A DNA stretch of 64,000 nt from Spartinivicinus poritis. Lineage in GTDB: Bacteria > Pseudomonadota > Gammaproteobacteria > Pseudomonadales > Zooshikellaceae. Made by a program: the position numbers and the translations under genes. Positions 23,070 to 32,707 of this stretch are shown piece by piece. The stretch is taken from contig NZ_JAPMOU010000024.1 in NCBI RefSeq assembly GCF_028858535.1, positions 1 through 64,000 on the forward strand, read 5' to 3'. Below the pieces are notes generated by a model. It was not told where the DNA came from. It searched no databases and was given only the letters and a program-made list of their open reading frames with translations. Every line of letters begins with the position of its first letter. Position 1 is the stretch's first letter.

Positions 23070-24347
23070 TTACAGTTTTCTTTGGGTCAATAGAGGTTTT
23101 GCCAGCCACTCTCTTCCTTTTAACATACCGTGCCAATAAACAGCAGGAAGCACTCTATGCTTCAGGTGCCAGGCTAGGCGACTGGGTTGAGTACCTTCAT
23201 TGAGCCAGCTGGGAAGGGTAGGCGATACTTTACCTCCATATAAAAATTCGGCCAGGACGATTTTGCCTTTTTCTACTGTTAATGGGCATGAGCCATAGCC
23301 ATTGTAAGCAACTGTTGGGTTATTTCCATTTAGGCAATGAATAACATTTTCAGCTACAACGGGGGCTTGTTTACGAGCTGCGGCAGCAGTTTTTGCATTA
23401 GGGGTAGAGCAGACATCACCCACCCCAAAGATGTTGTGATATTGAGTGTGCTGCAGTGTATCTGAATGAACACTCAGCCAGCCGTTTTCATCAGCTAAGG
23501 GGCTATTGCGAATAAAATCCGGTGCTAGTTGAGGAGGACATACATGTAAAAGGTCGAAAGGTTTTTCGATGTTTTTTTGTGAGCCCTCAGAATCGGTTAG
23601 AGTAAAGATGGCAGTTTTACTATTAGCATCTACTGCTGTTAAATTATGTTTATAGAAAAGGTTCACAGAATATTTACGGATATATTGCATTAAGGCTGGT
23701 ACATACTCCTTTACACCAAACAAAGTATCACCTGCGTTATAAAAACCTAGCTGAATATTATTTAATCTATGGTGTTTAAGCCAGTGATCAGCTGATAGAT
23801 AAAGTGCTTTCTGAGGAGCACCTGCACATTTAATGGGTAAAGTTGGCTGAGTAAAAATGGCTTGTCCGGATTGTAGTTGGGTAACCAGTTTCCATGTATA
23901 GGGTGCTAGCTCAAATGAGTAATTAGAAGTAATTCCTTGCCTGCCAAGTGCTTGTGGTAGCCCCTCAATAGCAGCCCAGTCTAGCTTGATACCTGCAGCG
24001 ACAACCAAAGCTTCGTAATTGATGGTTTGATTGTTGGAAAGAATAACTCGGTTTTGTGCTGGCTTAAAATATTTAATTGCGTGCTTTACCCAAGTAGCTT
24101 TTTTGGGGATAACATCTGCCATTGGTTTTACTGTTTGTTTGGCTTTAAATACTCCAGCACCAACAAGTGTCCAGCCTGGCTGATAATAGTGGCAGTTGGC
24201 CGGATCAATAATAACGATATTTAAGTCAGGCTGGCGATTTAATAAACTGGCACTGGTTGCTATGCCGGCAGCGCCGCCACCCACAACAACGACATCATAA
24301 TGAGAGGCTTTATTTTCTGTAGTTGAATTGGAAGTAAGGTGACTCAT
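23070..24347 (-). CDS. sqr: sulfide:quinone oxidoreductase (FAD-dependent)
   Basis: SQR oxidises sulfide to sulfane sulfur and passes electrons to quinone at the membrane surface. The 425-residue protein has the FAD site DVVVVGGGAAGIATSASLL, the HYYQPGWTLVGAG motif, PIKCAGAPQKALYL with a conserved redox Cys, GVGDVCSTPNAKTAAA for the FAD ribityl end, and the C-terminal YGSCPLTVEKGKIVLAEF and LPAVYWHGMLKGREWL. This is the pattern of the group that includes mitochondrial SQR. A good ribosome-binding site (AAGGAATG) precedes the start. Its genomic partner may be the decayed sulfur-oxidation gene at 60953-61322. Confidence 0.9.
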   Translation of the reverse strand: MSHLTSNSTTENKASHYDVVVVGGGAAGIATSASLLNRQPDLNIVIIDPANCHYYQPGWTLVGAGVFKAKQTVKPMADVIPKKATWVKHAIKYFKPAQNRVILSNNQTINYEALVVAAGIKLDWAAIEGLPQALGRQGITSNYSFELAPYTWKLVTQLQSGQAIFTQPTLPIKCAGAPQKALYLSADHWLKHHRLNNIQLGFYNAGDTLFGVKEYVPALMQYIRKYSVNLFYKHNLTAVDANSKTAIFTLTDSEGSQKNIEKPFDLLHVCPPQLAPDFIRNSPLADENGWLSVHSDTLQHTQYHNIFGVGDVCSTPNAKTAAAARKQAPVVAENVIHCLNGNNPTVAYNGYGSCPLTVEKGKIVLAEFLYGGKVSPTLPSWLNEGTQPSRLAWHLKHRVLPAVYWHGMLKGREWLAKPLLTQRKL

Positions 24348-24390
24348 AAAGCATTCCTTTGCTAAGCCTATAAAAAACTACGTGAGAAAG

Positions 24391-25107
24391 TTAATTATCA
24401 ATATTTGCTAATTGTTGCTCTGTCCATGCATGTAATTCATTACTTAGCTGTTTATGATTTTTATCAGAGGTATCAATTGGTTTTCCGATAACAACAGTAA
24501 TCGTTCCAGGGTTCTTCAGCCACTGATGGCTTGGCCATATTTTGCCTGCATTATGGGCTACAGGCACAACTTGTTTAGCTGCGTTGATGGCTAACGCTGC
24601 ACCACCAGAAGAGTATTTTCCTAATTTACCATAAGGTTTACGCGTACCTTCAGGAAAAATTAATACCCAGTTGCCTTTTTGTAATAGGGTTGTGCCTTTA
24701 CTAATAATAGTTTTTAAAGAGCCGCGAACATCCTTCCGATTAATGGCAATAGGGTTTAGCAATCGAAAGGTCCAGCCAAAAAAGGGAATGGATAATAACT
24801 CTCGTTTAATCACTTGAGTTTGTGGACTGAAAATTGTTTGTAGGAAAAATGTTTCCCAAGTACTTTGGTGGTTACTAATAATAACACCAGCTGAGTCAGG
24901 AATATTTTCTGCACCAATCACTTGATACTGAACACCACACAGGTGCTTAGATAAGAATAAGGCAGTGTGACACCAAGGTTTGACGATAACCCGATGACGA
25001 CGATTAGCGGGTAATATCGGCAAGCTGACACAACAAAAAATAAACCAGAACATAGTCCAGGTGCTTAATAGTGAATAAAATAACCCAGTCTTAATCATCC
25101 TCAGCAT
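24391..25107 (-). CDS. plsC: 1-acyl-sn-glycerol-3-phosphate acyltransferase
   Basis: PlsC makes phosphatidic acid from lysophosphatidic acid. The 238-residue protein has an N-terminal membrane segment, motif I SNHQSTWETFFLQ (H-X4-D variant with Glu), motif II FGWTFRLLNPIAINRKD, motif III FPEGTRKPYGKLGKYSSGGA and motif IV VPVAHNAGKIWP. It lies next to gmhB and glyS-glyQ exactly as lptA/plsC does beside gyrB in pseudomonads, which supports orthology. A short inverted-repeat element separates it from gmhB. Confidence 0.9.
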   Translation of the reverse strand: MLRMIKTGLFYSLLSTWTMFWFIFCCVSLPILPANRRHRVIVKPWCHTALFLSKHLCGVQYQVIGAENIPDSAGVIISNHQSTWETFFLQTIFSPQTQVIKRELLSIPFFGWTFRLLNPIAINRKDVRGSLKTIISKGTTLLQKGNWVLIFPEGTRKPYGKLGKYSSGGAALAINAAKQVVPVAHNAGKIWPSHQWLKNPGTITVVIGKPIDTSDKNHKQLSNELHAWTEQQLANIDN

Positions 25108-25127
25108 TCAAACAGCCTTATTTACTT

Positions 25128-25305
25128 AGGGCAACTCTAATAAATTGTTTATGGCCTCTGCGCAACCTGATGGGTGCTTGCACAAAGCGGCTTGTGAAGT
25201 GTAAGGCTGGTTGCCTTTCCAAGCAAGCCAACGCCGAGCAAGTACTCGGCAGGCTGCGAATTTTCCAGAAGGCCAGAGACAGTAAACAATTATTAGAGGT
25301 GCCCT
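25128..25305. repeat. 178-bp MITE-like element with terminal inverted repeats
   Basis: The left end AGGGCAACTCTAATAAATTG and the right end, read on the minus strand, AGGGCACCTCTAATAATTG match over about 30 bases with few differences, continuing into GTTTAnTG...CTCTG on both arms. The element contains no gene. Internal short palindromes such as GCCGAGCAAGTACTCGGC are present. It lies between plsC and gmhB and abuts the gmhB stop codon. No clear target duplication was found. Confidence 0.7.
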
Positions 25306-25848
25306 TTAATCCTGTTTTAGCAAAGCTCTGGTGAACTCAGCTAGGTCTTTAAACACCGGCACATCATAAGACAGTTCGGGTAATTTTTTTAGCGTACTTT
25401 GACCTTTTCCTGTTGTAACCAGTGTTGGTTTGCAGCCTGCTGCTTCAGCTGCTTGCAGATCCCTTAGTGAATCGCCAACCACCCAGGTTTCTTGTGGATT
25501 AAATTGCAGTTGTTGGGCTAATTGGTAGATCAAACCGGGTTTAGGCTTTCTGCAATTGCAATTGTCATCTGGACCATGGGGGCAATAAGCAATCGCTGCA
25601 ATATTACCACCTGCCTGGTTTACTAACTGCTCCATTTTGTTATGCATGGCAGTTAGGGTTTCAACAGTGAAATACCCCCTGGCAATGCCTGACTGGTTAG
25701 TTGCTATAGCCACTTGATACCCAGACTTACACAGCTTAGCTATAGCTTCGATGCTACCGGGAATAGGTAGCCACTCTTCTGGGGATTTTACAAAAGCATC
25801 GGAGTCTTGATTAATTACACCATCGCGATCAAGAATGACTAAAGACAT
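25306..25848 (-). CDS. gmhB: D-glycero-beta-D-manno-heptose-1,7-bisphosphate 7-phosphatase
   Basis: GmhB removes the 7-phosphate in ADP-heptose synthesis for lipopolysaccharide core. The 180-residue HAD-family protein has motif I ILDRDGVINQDS, motif II ATNQSG, the GmhB zinc loop CPHGPDDNCNCRKPKPG, and motif IV VVGDSLRDLQAA. Length and motifs are normal. It lies upstream of plsC on the same strand and downstream of glyS, as in pseudomonads. Confidence 0.95.
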   Translation of the reverse strand: MSLVILDRDGVINQDSDAFVKSPEEWLPIPGSIEAIAKLCKSGYQVAIATNQSGIARGYFTVETLTAMHNKMEQLVNQAGGNIAAIAYCPHGPDDNCNCRKPKPGLIYQLAQQLQFNPQETWVVGDSLRDLQAAEAAGCKPTLVTTGKGQSTLKKLPELSYDVPVFKDLAEFTRALLKQD

Positions 25849-25936
25849 TTATTTAATCCTGGCGCAGTTTTATACCTTTCATTGAGAGTATATTTTTCTA
25901 CGCATTTACTACTAACACTAAGTGCCTACTTCTTAT

Positions 25937-26004
25937 GAGGTTGTCGCAAAAACTGTTCCCCCCTTTTGCGACACCCTCTTTGATAAAGGGGGGCAAGGGG
26001 GGAT
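25937..26004. repeat. hairpin repeat related to the 15485-15650 element
   Basis: GAGGTTGTCGCAAAA (25937-25951) pairs with TTTTGCGACACCCTC (25964-25978), followed by a G-rich tail to about 26004. The arms resemble GAGGCTGTCGCGAAAGT of the element at 15485. It may also act as a terminator for glyS. Confidence 0.7.
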
Positions 26005-26017
26005 TAGAAACGTGGCA

Positions 26018-28108
26018 TCAAGAAGTTTGCAACAATGAAATATCCGCTACCTTCAGGAATAAATCCCGCAACTGTTGTAGCAACGCATAACGGTTTTGCC
26101 TGACTGCTGCATCATCCACATTAACTAGCACTTGGTCAAAGAAGGTATCCACATTTTCTTTTAATTGAGCCAGTAACTCTAGTGCCAGCGTGTATTGGCG
26201 GTGTTCAAACAGTGGAGTCACTTCCTGCGCCATCAGTGCTACTTGCTTAGCCAGGGTTTTCTCTGCATCTTCTACCAACAGGCTATCATCAACAGAGGCT
26301 GGGATATTAGTATCACCTTGCTTGGCTAAGATATTGGATACCCGCTTATTAGCAGCTGCCAAGGCTTCTGCTTCAGGTAGTTGGCGGAAATGCTCAACAG
26401 CTTTAACCCGTTGGTCGAAGTCTAGAGGTTGTACTGGCCGTAAAGCTTTAACAGCCATGAATACTTCAACAGGTAGACCTTCATCCTGATACCAGGCCCG
26501 GAATCTTTCTAAAATGAAGTCCAGTACGGTATTAGCAAGTGACTCAACTGAATCAAGCATTACACCTGCTGACTGATAGGCACTAATAGAATCTTCTATA
26601 CAGGCTTTTATATCTAATGACAGCTCATTGGTTACCACTATTCTTAAAACACCTAGTGCTGCACGGCGTAATGCAAATGGGTCTTTAGTCCCTGAGGGTG
26701 GCTGACCAATACCGAAGATACCAACCAGCGTATCCACTTTATCTGCAATAGAAACAGCAGAGCCTGTCAGAGTCGTTGGGACCTGGTCACCAGAAAACCT
26801 TGGCATATATTGCTCATCAAGCGCTGCTGCCACTTCGGGGTTTTCATCATCATGCTCAGCGTAGTAGCGACCCATGATGCCTTGCAGCTCAGGAAACTCA
26901 AGCACCATGTCCGTTACCAGGTCTGACTTAGCTAACTCTCCTGCACGCTTAGCCTGACTGGTATCACCACCAATTTGCTCGGCAATATGACCGGCTAGTT
27001 GGCTGATGCGTGTAGTTTTATCGTAAATACTACCTAACCTGGCTTGGAAAATGATCGCTTTTAGCTGCTCTCGCCGGTTGGATAGACTCGTTTTCTTATC
27101 TGTTTCGTAGAAAAATGCGGCGTCTGCCAGGCGTGGCCTAATAACCCGCTCATTACCCGTAATCACTGTCTGAGGATGGGTGCTCTCAATATTGCTAACA
27201 GTAATAAAGTAGTTAACCAGCTTGCTGGCATTATCAACTACATGAAAATATTTTTGGTGCTCTTTCATGGAGGAGATCAGTGCCTCAGCAGGTACTTCTA
27301 AAAAGGCTTTATCAAACTTACCTGTTAAAGCAACAGGCCACTCAACCAAAGCAGTGACTTCATCAAGTAAGTCTTCATCTATGACAGCCCTACAGTTTAT
27401 TGCTGAAGCCTGTTGTTCTACTTGCTGCTTAATTTGCTGTTGACGCTCTTTAAAGCAGGCAATCACTTTTCCTTGCTTATTCAGTTGTCTGGTATAGCTT
27501 TTAGGGCTTTCGATACTGATTGGCTCATTATGATGGAAGCGGTGGCCATAACTGACTCTATCTGCTTCAACACCCAAAAGGCTACAAGGAACAACGTGAC
27601 TACCAAATAAAACAGTTAGCCATTGAACTGGTCGCACAAAGTCTTCGCGGCTGTTGCCCCAACGCATTCGCTTAGGTATTGGCAGGTTGTTCACAGACTT
27701 ATCCACAGCCCCTGGGAGTAACTGAATAGTTTCTTTTCCCGGCTCTACCGAACGATAAACCAACCAGGCATTTTTACCTTGCTCAAGCGTCTCTAGCTCA
27801 GACACTGTAACGCCGCAAGAGCGAGCGAAGCCCTCAGCTGCTTTAGTAGGATTGCCTGCTTTATCGAAGGCTGCTTTAAGCCCTGGACCTTTCCGTTCGA
27901 TGGTACGATCAGGTTGTTTATCCACAAGCCCTGTGATTAACACAGCAAGCCGGCGAGGAGTAGCAAACCACTGACTTGCATCAAATGTTAACTGAGCATC
28001 ATTCAACTCTTTAGTGATGCCTTCAGCAAATGCAGTGGCCAGTTGTTTAAGTGCTTTAGGAGGTAACTCTTCAGTGCCAATTTCAACCAGAAAGTCTTGG
28101 CTTGCCAT
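26018..28108 (-). CDS. glyS: glycyl-tRNA synthetase beta subunit
   Basis: GlyS is the large subunit of the alpha2beta2 glycyl-tRNA synthetase and binds tRNA. The 696-residue protein has the family N-terminus (QDFLVEIGTEELPPKAL), the conserved MRWGNSREDFVRPVQW, and a C-terminal DALR-type anticodon-binding region (RFRAWYQDEGLPVEVF...LEHRQYTLALELL). Start and upstream stop overlap as TAATG with glyQ, showing translational coupling. Two perfect DnaA-box 9-mers occur inside (near 27703 and 27920), probably by chance. Confidence 0.97.
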   Translation of the reverse strand: MASQDFLVEIGTEELPPKALKQLATAFAEGITKELNDAQLTFDASQWFATPRRLAVLITGLVDKQPDRTIERKGPGLKAAFDKAGNPTKAAEGFARSCGVTVSELETLEQGKNAWLVYRSVEPGKETIQLLPGAVDKSVNNLPIPKRMRWGNSREDFVRPVQWLTVLFGSHVVPCSLLGVEADRVSYGHRFHHNEPISIESPKSYTRQLNKQGKVIACFKERQQQIKQQVEQQASAINCRAVIDEDLLDEVTALVEWPVALTGKFDKAFLEVPAEALISSMKEHQKYFHVVDNASKLVNYFITVSNIESTHPQTVITGNERVIRPRLADAAFFYETDKKTSLSNRREQLKAIIFQARLGSIYDKTTRISQLAGHIAEQIGGDTSQAKRAGELAKSDLVTDMVLEFPELQGIMGRYYAEHDDENPEVAAALDEQYMPRFSGDQVPTTLTGSAVSIADKVDTLVGIFGIGQPPSGTKDPFALRRAALGVLRIVVTNELSLDIKACIEDSISAYQSAGVMLDSVESLANTVLDFILERFRAWYQDEGLPVEVFMAVKALRPVQPLDFDQRVKAVEHFRQLPEAEALAAANKRVSNILAKQGDTNIPASVDDSLLVEDAEKTLAKQVALMAQEVTPLFEHRQYTLALELLAQLKENVDTFFDQVLVNVDDAAVRQNRYALLQQLRDLFLKVADISLLQTS

Positions 28109-29061
28109 TATTTCTGCTCCTCTGCCAGTTTCGCCATAACCTCTGCTTTAATCTCGGGGTCAGCCAAAGGAAAGCCAAGGCGCTTTCTTGCGTCAAAATA
28201 GGCTTTAGCTACCTCGCGTGCCAGGGTACGCACTCGCAAAATATAGCGCTGACGCTCAGTCACTGAGATTGCATGGCGAGCATCCAGCAAATTAAAGGTG
28301 TGGGAAGCTTTTAATACAAACTCATAAGCAGGCAAGGGCAGGCTGTCTTTAATCATCCGCTTGCTTTCTTTTTCATAAAAGTCGAAGTGCTGAAATAGGG
28401 TGGCGGTATCAGCTTTTTCAAAGTTATAGGTCGACATCTCTACTTCGTTTTGCAGGAACACATCGCCATAAGTGACCTTACCCAGAGGGCCGTCGGTCCA
28501 AACCAGGTCATAGACTCTATCTACGTCCTGAATATACATAGCAAGGCGCTCTAGCCCATACGTGATTTCGCCTGTAACAGGGTAGCACTCGATACCACCT
28601 GCTTGTTGGAAGTAGGTAAACTGAGAAATTTCCATGCCATTTAACCAAACCTCCCAGCCTAATCCCCAAGCGCCAAGAGTCGGAGATTCCCAGTTATCTT
28701 CAACAAAGCGAATATCATGGACATTGCTATCAACGCCAATTGCTTTTAATGAGCCAAGGTAAAGCTCTTGGAAGTTTTTAGGTGAAGGCTTAATAACCAC
28801 CTGAAACTGGTAGTAATGCTGTAGCCGGTTAGGGTTTTCACCATAGCGACCATCAGTAGGGCGGCGGCTAGGCTGCACATAGGCAGAGCTCCAGCGTTCC
28901 GGGCCAATAGAGCGCAAGAAGGTGGCAGGATGGAAGGTACCGGCCCCCACTTCCATATCCAGTGGCTGAAGTACAACACAACCTTGTTTGGCCCAATAGT
29001 CCTGCAGTGCAAGAATAAGTCCCTGGAAGGTACTTATGTCTGGCGTATTTTCTGTAGTCAC
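28108..29061 (-). CDS. glyQ: glycyl-tRNA synthetase alpha subunit
   Basis: GlyQ is the catalytic class II subunit that activates glycine. The 317-residue protein matches the family throughout: [31 protein letters not shown] at the N-terminus, [24 protein letters not shown] as the class II motif 2 region, and [10 protein letters not shown] near the catalytic site. It heads the glyQ-glyS pair and overlaps glyS by one base. About 188 bases upstream separate it from ytoQ. Confidence 0.98.
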   Translation of the reverse strand: MTTENTPDISTFQGLILALQDYWAKQGCVVLQPLDMEVGAGTFHPATFLRSIGPERWSSAYVQPSRRPTDGRYGENPNRLQHYYQFQVVIKPSPKNFQELYLGSLKAIGVDSNVHDIRFVEDNWESPTLGAWGLGWEVWLNGMEISQFTYFQQAGGIECYPVTGEITYGLERLAMYIQDVDRVYDLVWTDGPLGKVTYGDVFLQNEVEMSTYNFEKADTATLFQHFDFYEKESKRMIKDSLPLPAYEFVLKASHTFNLLDARHAISVTERQRYILRVRTLAREVAKAYFDARKRLGFPLADPEIKAEVMAKLAEEQK

Positions 29062-29192
29062 AATGCCACCTCAAATAAGCACTCAAAAGTAAAAAAATGA
29101 GCAGGATTATAACCCGAATATTTCATCAAAACACGAAATAACAAGGGAGATTAGCTAAAAAACAGGTGTAGTAGAATGTTTTGCGGTGGGGA

Positions 29193-29220
29193 TAAGCTTC
29201 TCCCACTAAAGAGAAGCTTA
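29193..29220. terminator. hairpin downstream of the YtoQ gene
   Basis: TAAGCTTCTC pairs with GAGAAGCTTA around an eight-base loop. There is no clear T tract on the minus strand, so it may be a weak terminator for the gene at 29250 or only a stable hairpin. Confidence 0.4.
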
Positions 29221-29249
29221 AAAAACAACCAATAAATAAAGTCTAATAG

Positions 29250-29690
29250 CTACTGGCAAATATACTGGAGTATTTCAACAACCTGTTCAGGGGTTTCAGT
29301 AACTGCAAGTGCCTGAGCATCTACTTCTTTCAATGGGTGAGTGAGTTCTGGTGAGTGCATAACAATAAGTGATTTACCTAGTGCCACTGCTTGCCCTGCG
29401 TCAAATGCAGCATTCCATTGTTTATACTTTTCACCAAACCTAACAACAACAATATCAGCAGCGCTAAGCTGCTTATTAGTGCGAATAGCATTTATTTTAC
29501 TGGCTTTATGGTCTTTCCAAAAAGGCTTTTCTTCGTTACCTAAAATCCGGCTTCCGACTTCATCGCTGGCTTCATGATCAGTAACTGGGCTAACTAAAGT
29601 AACAGGGAGGTTGTGTTCTTTAATGGCGGTTTTAATTTTATCACGCCAGTCAGTGTGTATTTCACCAGACAAATAAACTATGTAGTTCAT
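29250..29690 (-). CDS. YtoQ family protein
   Basis: The 146-residue protein begins MNYIVYLSGEIHTDWRDKI and contains SPVTDHEASDEVG and GNEEKPFWKDHKASKINAIRT, the conserved features of the YtoQ family. It has a nucleoside 2-deoxyribosyltransferase-like flavodoxin fold by family knowledge (DIVVVRFGEKYKQWNAAFDAGQAVALGKSLIVMH). Biochemical function is not established. It is monocistronic, between glyQ and uspE. Confidence 0.85.
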   Translation of the reverse strand: MNYIVYLSGEIHTDWRDKIKTAIKEHNLPVTLVSPVTDHEASDEVGSRILGNEEKPFWKDHKASKINAIRTNKQLSAADIVVVRFGEKYKQWNAAFDAGQAVALGKSLIVMHSPELTHPLKEVDAQALAVTETPEQVVEILQYICQ

Positions 29691-29954
29691 AACATCTCCT
29701 GTTACTTATAGGATGATTTTAAAACAGAGAAAGCATCACAATTACATTTAGGACAGCTTAGTTTAACTTAAGTGATTTTAATAGGGTAAACTATTTTATA
29801 ATCATTGAGTTATAAATTTGTAATAAATATGACGTATATTATTAGCGAATGATTTCTAGGTTCATGTGGCTTCATCATTTGATAGTTGAACCTAAAAACA
29901 TTCGTATTGCTGTATCAAGATAATTAGTTAATATTTACTTTTAGCTTTTGACTA

Positions 29955-30896
29955 TTATTCAAATTTGTCTATTTTAAACCCATCTGGTTTAACGGCTAAT
30001 ACTGAGCAACTGGTTTCACTTAAAACGTTTTCTGCCGTATTACCAATTACAAAACCTGCTAAACCGGTACGTCCTACAGTACCCATAACAACCATATCAA
30101 TATCTAGCTCTTCGGCAACTCGGTGGATTTCTTCTGAGGCTTTACCTTTTACTAAATGAGGGAATACGCCGTGACGCTCTAATTGTTGAGTAATAATTAA
30201 TTCATGTAGCGCCTTTTCATTTTCAGTGCGTGTTTTGGTGAGTAGCTGGTCAATTTCATCCTCTGGCATATTAATAAATGGCCCTCTAAGGCGGTCTTCA
30301 CCATAAAGGCTCCATACTTGTAAAATATGCAGCTCAGCATCTTCTAACTGACTAATATTGTCTGCATAGCTAAGTAGTTTCTGGTTGAGTTTTGCCCTAT
30401 CTGGGTCATCAAACTCAGAGTCAACAGCTACTAATACTTTATGAATTTTTCCAGGGTGTTTTTCATTGTCTACAATCAGCCAAACTGGAACAGGACACTT
30501 TCTTAATAAATGTAGGTCGTCACCAGTTAGCCGCCTTCGACTAAAATTAACAAAAGGGTCGGCTAATTTAATCACTAAATCAAAGCCTTTCTCTTGCACC
30601 ATTTTTAAGATTTCAACATAGGATTTTCCCCAGCGAATTTCTGTAGTGACAGAACGGATCTTAGCTCTTTCGGCTTGATCTTTGAAATCATTCAGAACTT
30701 CTTGCAGCTGTTGAGTGAAAAGACCTTTTAACTTACCGAGCATTGTTTGTTCTGAAAAGCGAGTAATAGGATCATCCACCGCAATAATAGATAGCTTTGC
30801 GTCATTAGCTAATGCCAACTCAATAGCTTTAATAAACTCATCACTGTTGTAATGGGTGTGAGTGATGGCAACAAGGATGTTAGTGAATTCCTTCAT
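29955..30896 (-). CDS. uspE: universal stress protein UspE-like (two Usp domains)
   Basis: Tandem Usp proteins bind nucleotide and support survival and motility under stress. I start at the ATG at 30896 (MKEFTNILVAITHTHYNSDE) because AAGGAAC precedes it at good spacing; an in-frame upstream ATG would add 30 hydrophobic residues with no counterpart in the family. The two domains cover about residues 1-150 and 155-313. The second ends in the ATP-binding pattern VVMGTVGRTGLAGFVIGNTAENVL. The length of about 313 residues agrees with UspE. Confidence 0.88.
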   Translation of the reverse strand: MKEFTNILVAITHTHYNSDEFIKAIELALANDAKLSIIAVDDPITRFSEQTMLGKLKGLFTQQLQEVLNDFKDQAERAKIRSVTTEIRWGKSYVEILKMVQEKGFDLVIKLADPFVNFSRRRLTGDDLHLLRKCPVPVWLIVDNEKHPGKIHKVLVAVDSEFDDPDRAKLNQKLLSYADNISQLEDAELHILQVWSLYGEDRLRGPFINMPEDEIDQLLTKTRTENEKALHELIITQQLERHGVFPHLVKGKASEEIHRVAEELDIDMVVMGTVGRTGLAGFVIGNTAENVLSETSCSVLAVKPDGFKIDKFE

Positions 30897-31137
30897 TGGT
30901 GGTTCCTTGTAAGTAGCGTGATGAATTAATATTTTTTTAGTATATCTGACAATGAATAGGGATATAGCAAAAATTAACAAATTCAATAAGGAAGAACTAC
31001 TGATAGTTTAAGAGATAAATATATTACAATTAAATTACAAAAATATGTTTCTTTAAAATAAATAAATTTTATTCATAAACACTATATAAGTATTTGCCTA
31101 ACTGATATAAAGTAACAATTTTTATTTGGATGAAGTC

Positions 31138-32691
31138 ATGAACAAGGATGTCAGTATTAAAGACGTTTGTGTTATTGGAGCTGGTATCTCTGGGTTATGC
31201 ACTATTAAAGAGCTATTGGAGCAAAACCACCGGGTTACCTGTTATGAAAGTTCTAACACTATCGGTGGAGCTTTTAATGCAGCCTGCGAAGGAGGGAAAG
31301 CTTATCGCACGATGCGGCTGACTATATCCAATTATTTTATGGCTTATTCATCGTTTCCACCACGCATTATTGAAGATCGCTATTATTGGTCTGCTCTAGA
31401 ATACATCAAGTACCTCAGCGAATACGCAGACCATTTTAAGCTTTATGACCACATCATATTTAACCATCAAGTTATCCACATTAATACTAAAGCGATACGC
31501 CCGACAGTAACTGTAAAAACTGATAAAGGATTAGTTGAAAATAAAGTATTTGATTATGTAGTCATTTGTAGTGGTGCGAATGCAAGTGAGCATGTGCCTC
31601 AATTTAATGGTCAGGATACCTATACAGGTAAGATCATTCACTCCTCAATGTTTGATCAATATAGTTATCGAGGTAAACGAGTGCTTTGTATTGGCCTTGG
31701 TGAAACAGGTAGTGATGTTTGTCATTTAATTGCACAACAAGCAGATAGTTGTACCGTTGCAGTCAGAAACCTACCTTCCGTAGTAAGGCGCTACGCTCAT
31801 AACCATACTAACGATGCATTAACAACAAGAATTCTAAGCGCTGCAGGAAAAACAGGTATAGACAGGTTTATGAAATACCAGGCAGCTATTAAATTAAAAC
31901 TCGGTAAGAAATACAATAAAAAAGAGCGTTATTATTTTGAGCTGATTAAAGAACAAAATGGTGGGTTTAGCGATAGATTTTTAACTAAGAATGATGCATT
32001 TATTGAAGATATAGTTAACGAAAAACTAGCCTTAAAAAAAGCAGAAATTAAGCATATTGAAGGTAATAAAGTTATTTTTAGTGATGGAATCCATGAGATG
32101 TTCGATTTTATAGTGTGTAACACAGGCTATAAAAATAACTTTTCATTTGTTGATTCTAACCAGTTGCTAGGCAATGTACGAGACTTGTTTAAACACATGC
32201 TGCACCCACAATTGCAAACCAAATTAGCCTTAATTGGCTGGGCCAGGCCGACTCAGGGTGGTGTACCAGTGATGTCGGAAATGCAGGCACGTTATCTAGC
32301 ACTGTTGTTAGCAGGAAAAAAAGCTTGGCTAAGTCAGAATCAGTTAAATGATAAGATTGAGCAAGACAGGTGCTATGAAGAAAGTTTTTTCAAAAACAGT
32401 GTTTGGCTAAAATCATTGGTTGATTACCACCAGTATATGCGTGAAATGGCAAACTTAATTGGCTGCCAACCGAATATTCAATTACTGAAAAATCCTGGTT
32501 TATTGTTCAAGTATTGGTATGGCTCTCATCTATCTTACTTTTATCGCTTACAAGGCTCTGGGGCTCAGCCAGCTAAAATGAAAGCAGTAATAAACTCCTT
32601 GCCAGTGGCGCAAACAAAAAGAAGAAGCGTAGTATTAACTTTGCTGTCGCTTATCAACTATGTTCGTGTTGTATCTATAGTAAAAAAGTAA
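31138..32691 (+). CDS. flavin-containing monooxygenase
   Basis: About 517 residues. The N-terminal FAD motif VCVIGAGISGLCTIKELL, an FMO-like FNGQDTYTGKIIHSSMF segment and a second nucleotide-binding motif VLCIGLGETGSDV for NADPH place it in the FMO/Baeyer-Villiger family, soluble or peripheral. The C-terminal half carries VCNTGYKNNF, typical of FMO-like proteins. ATG at 31138 follows GGATGAA; an upstream in-frame TTG at 31126 is less likely. Substrate unknown. It stands alone, convergent with the LysR gene. Confidence 0.82.
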   Translation: MNKDVSIKDVCVIGAGISGLCTIKELLEQNHRVTCYESSNTIGGAFNAACEGGKAYRTMRLTISNYFMAYSSFPPRIIEDRYYWSALEYIKYLSEYADHFKLYDHIIFNHQVIHINTKAIRPTVTVKTDKGLVENKVFDYVVICSGANASEHVPQFNGQDTYTGKIIHSSMFDQYSYRGKRVLCIGLGETGSDVCHLIAQQADSCTVAVRNLPSVVRRYAHNHTNDALTTRILSAAGKTGIDRFMKYQAAIKLKLGKKYNKKERYYFELIKEQNGGFSDRFLTKNDAFIEDIVNEKLALKKAEIKHIEGNKVIFSDGIHEMFDFIVCNTGYKNNFSFVDSNQLLGNVRDLFKHMLHPQLQTKLALIGWARPTQGGVPVMSEMQARYLALLLAGKKAWLSQNQLNDKIEQDRCYEESFFKNSVWLKSLVDYHQYMREMANLIGCQPNIQLLKNPGLLFKYWYGSHLSYFYRLQGSGAQPAKMKAVINSLPVAQTKRRSVVLTLLSLINYVRVVSIVKK

Positions 32692-32707
32692 AGGCGACAC
32701 TACCTAA

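Noticed and set aside
27700-27930. TTATCCACA 9-mers inside glyS
   Set aside because: Too far from oriC and in coding sequence; likely chance occurrences.
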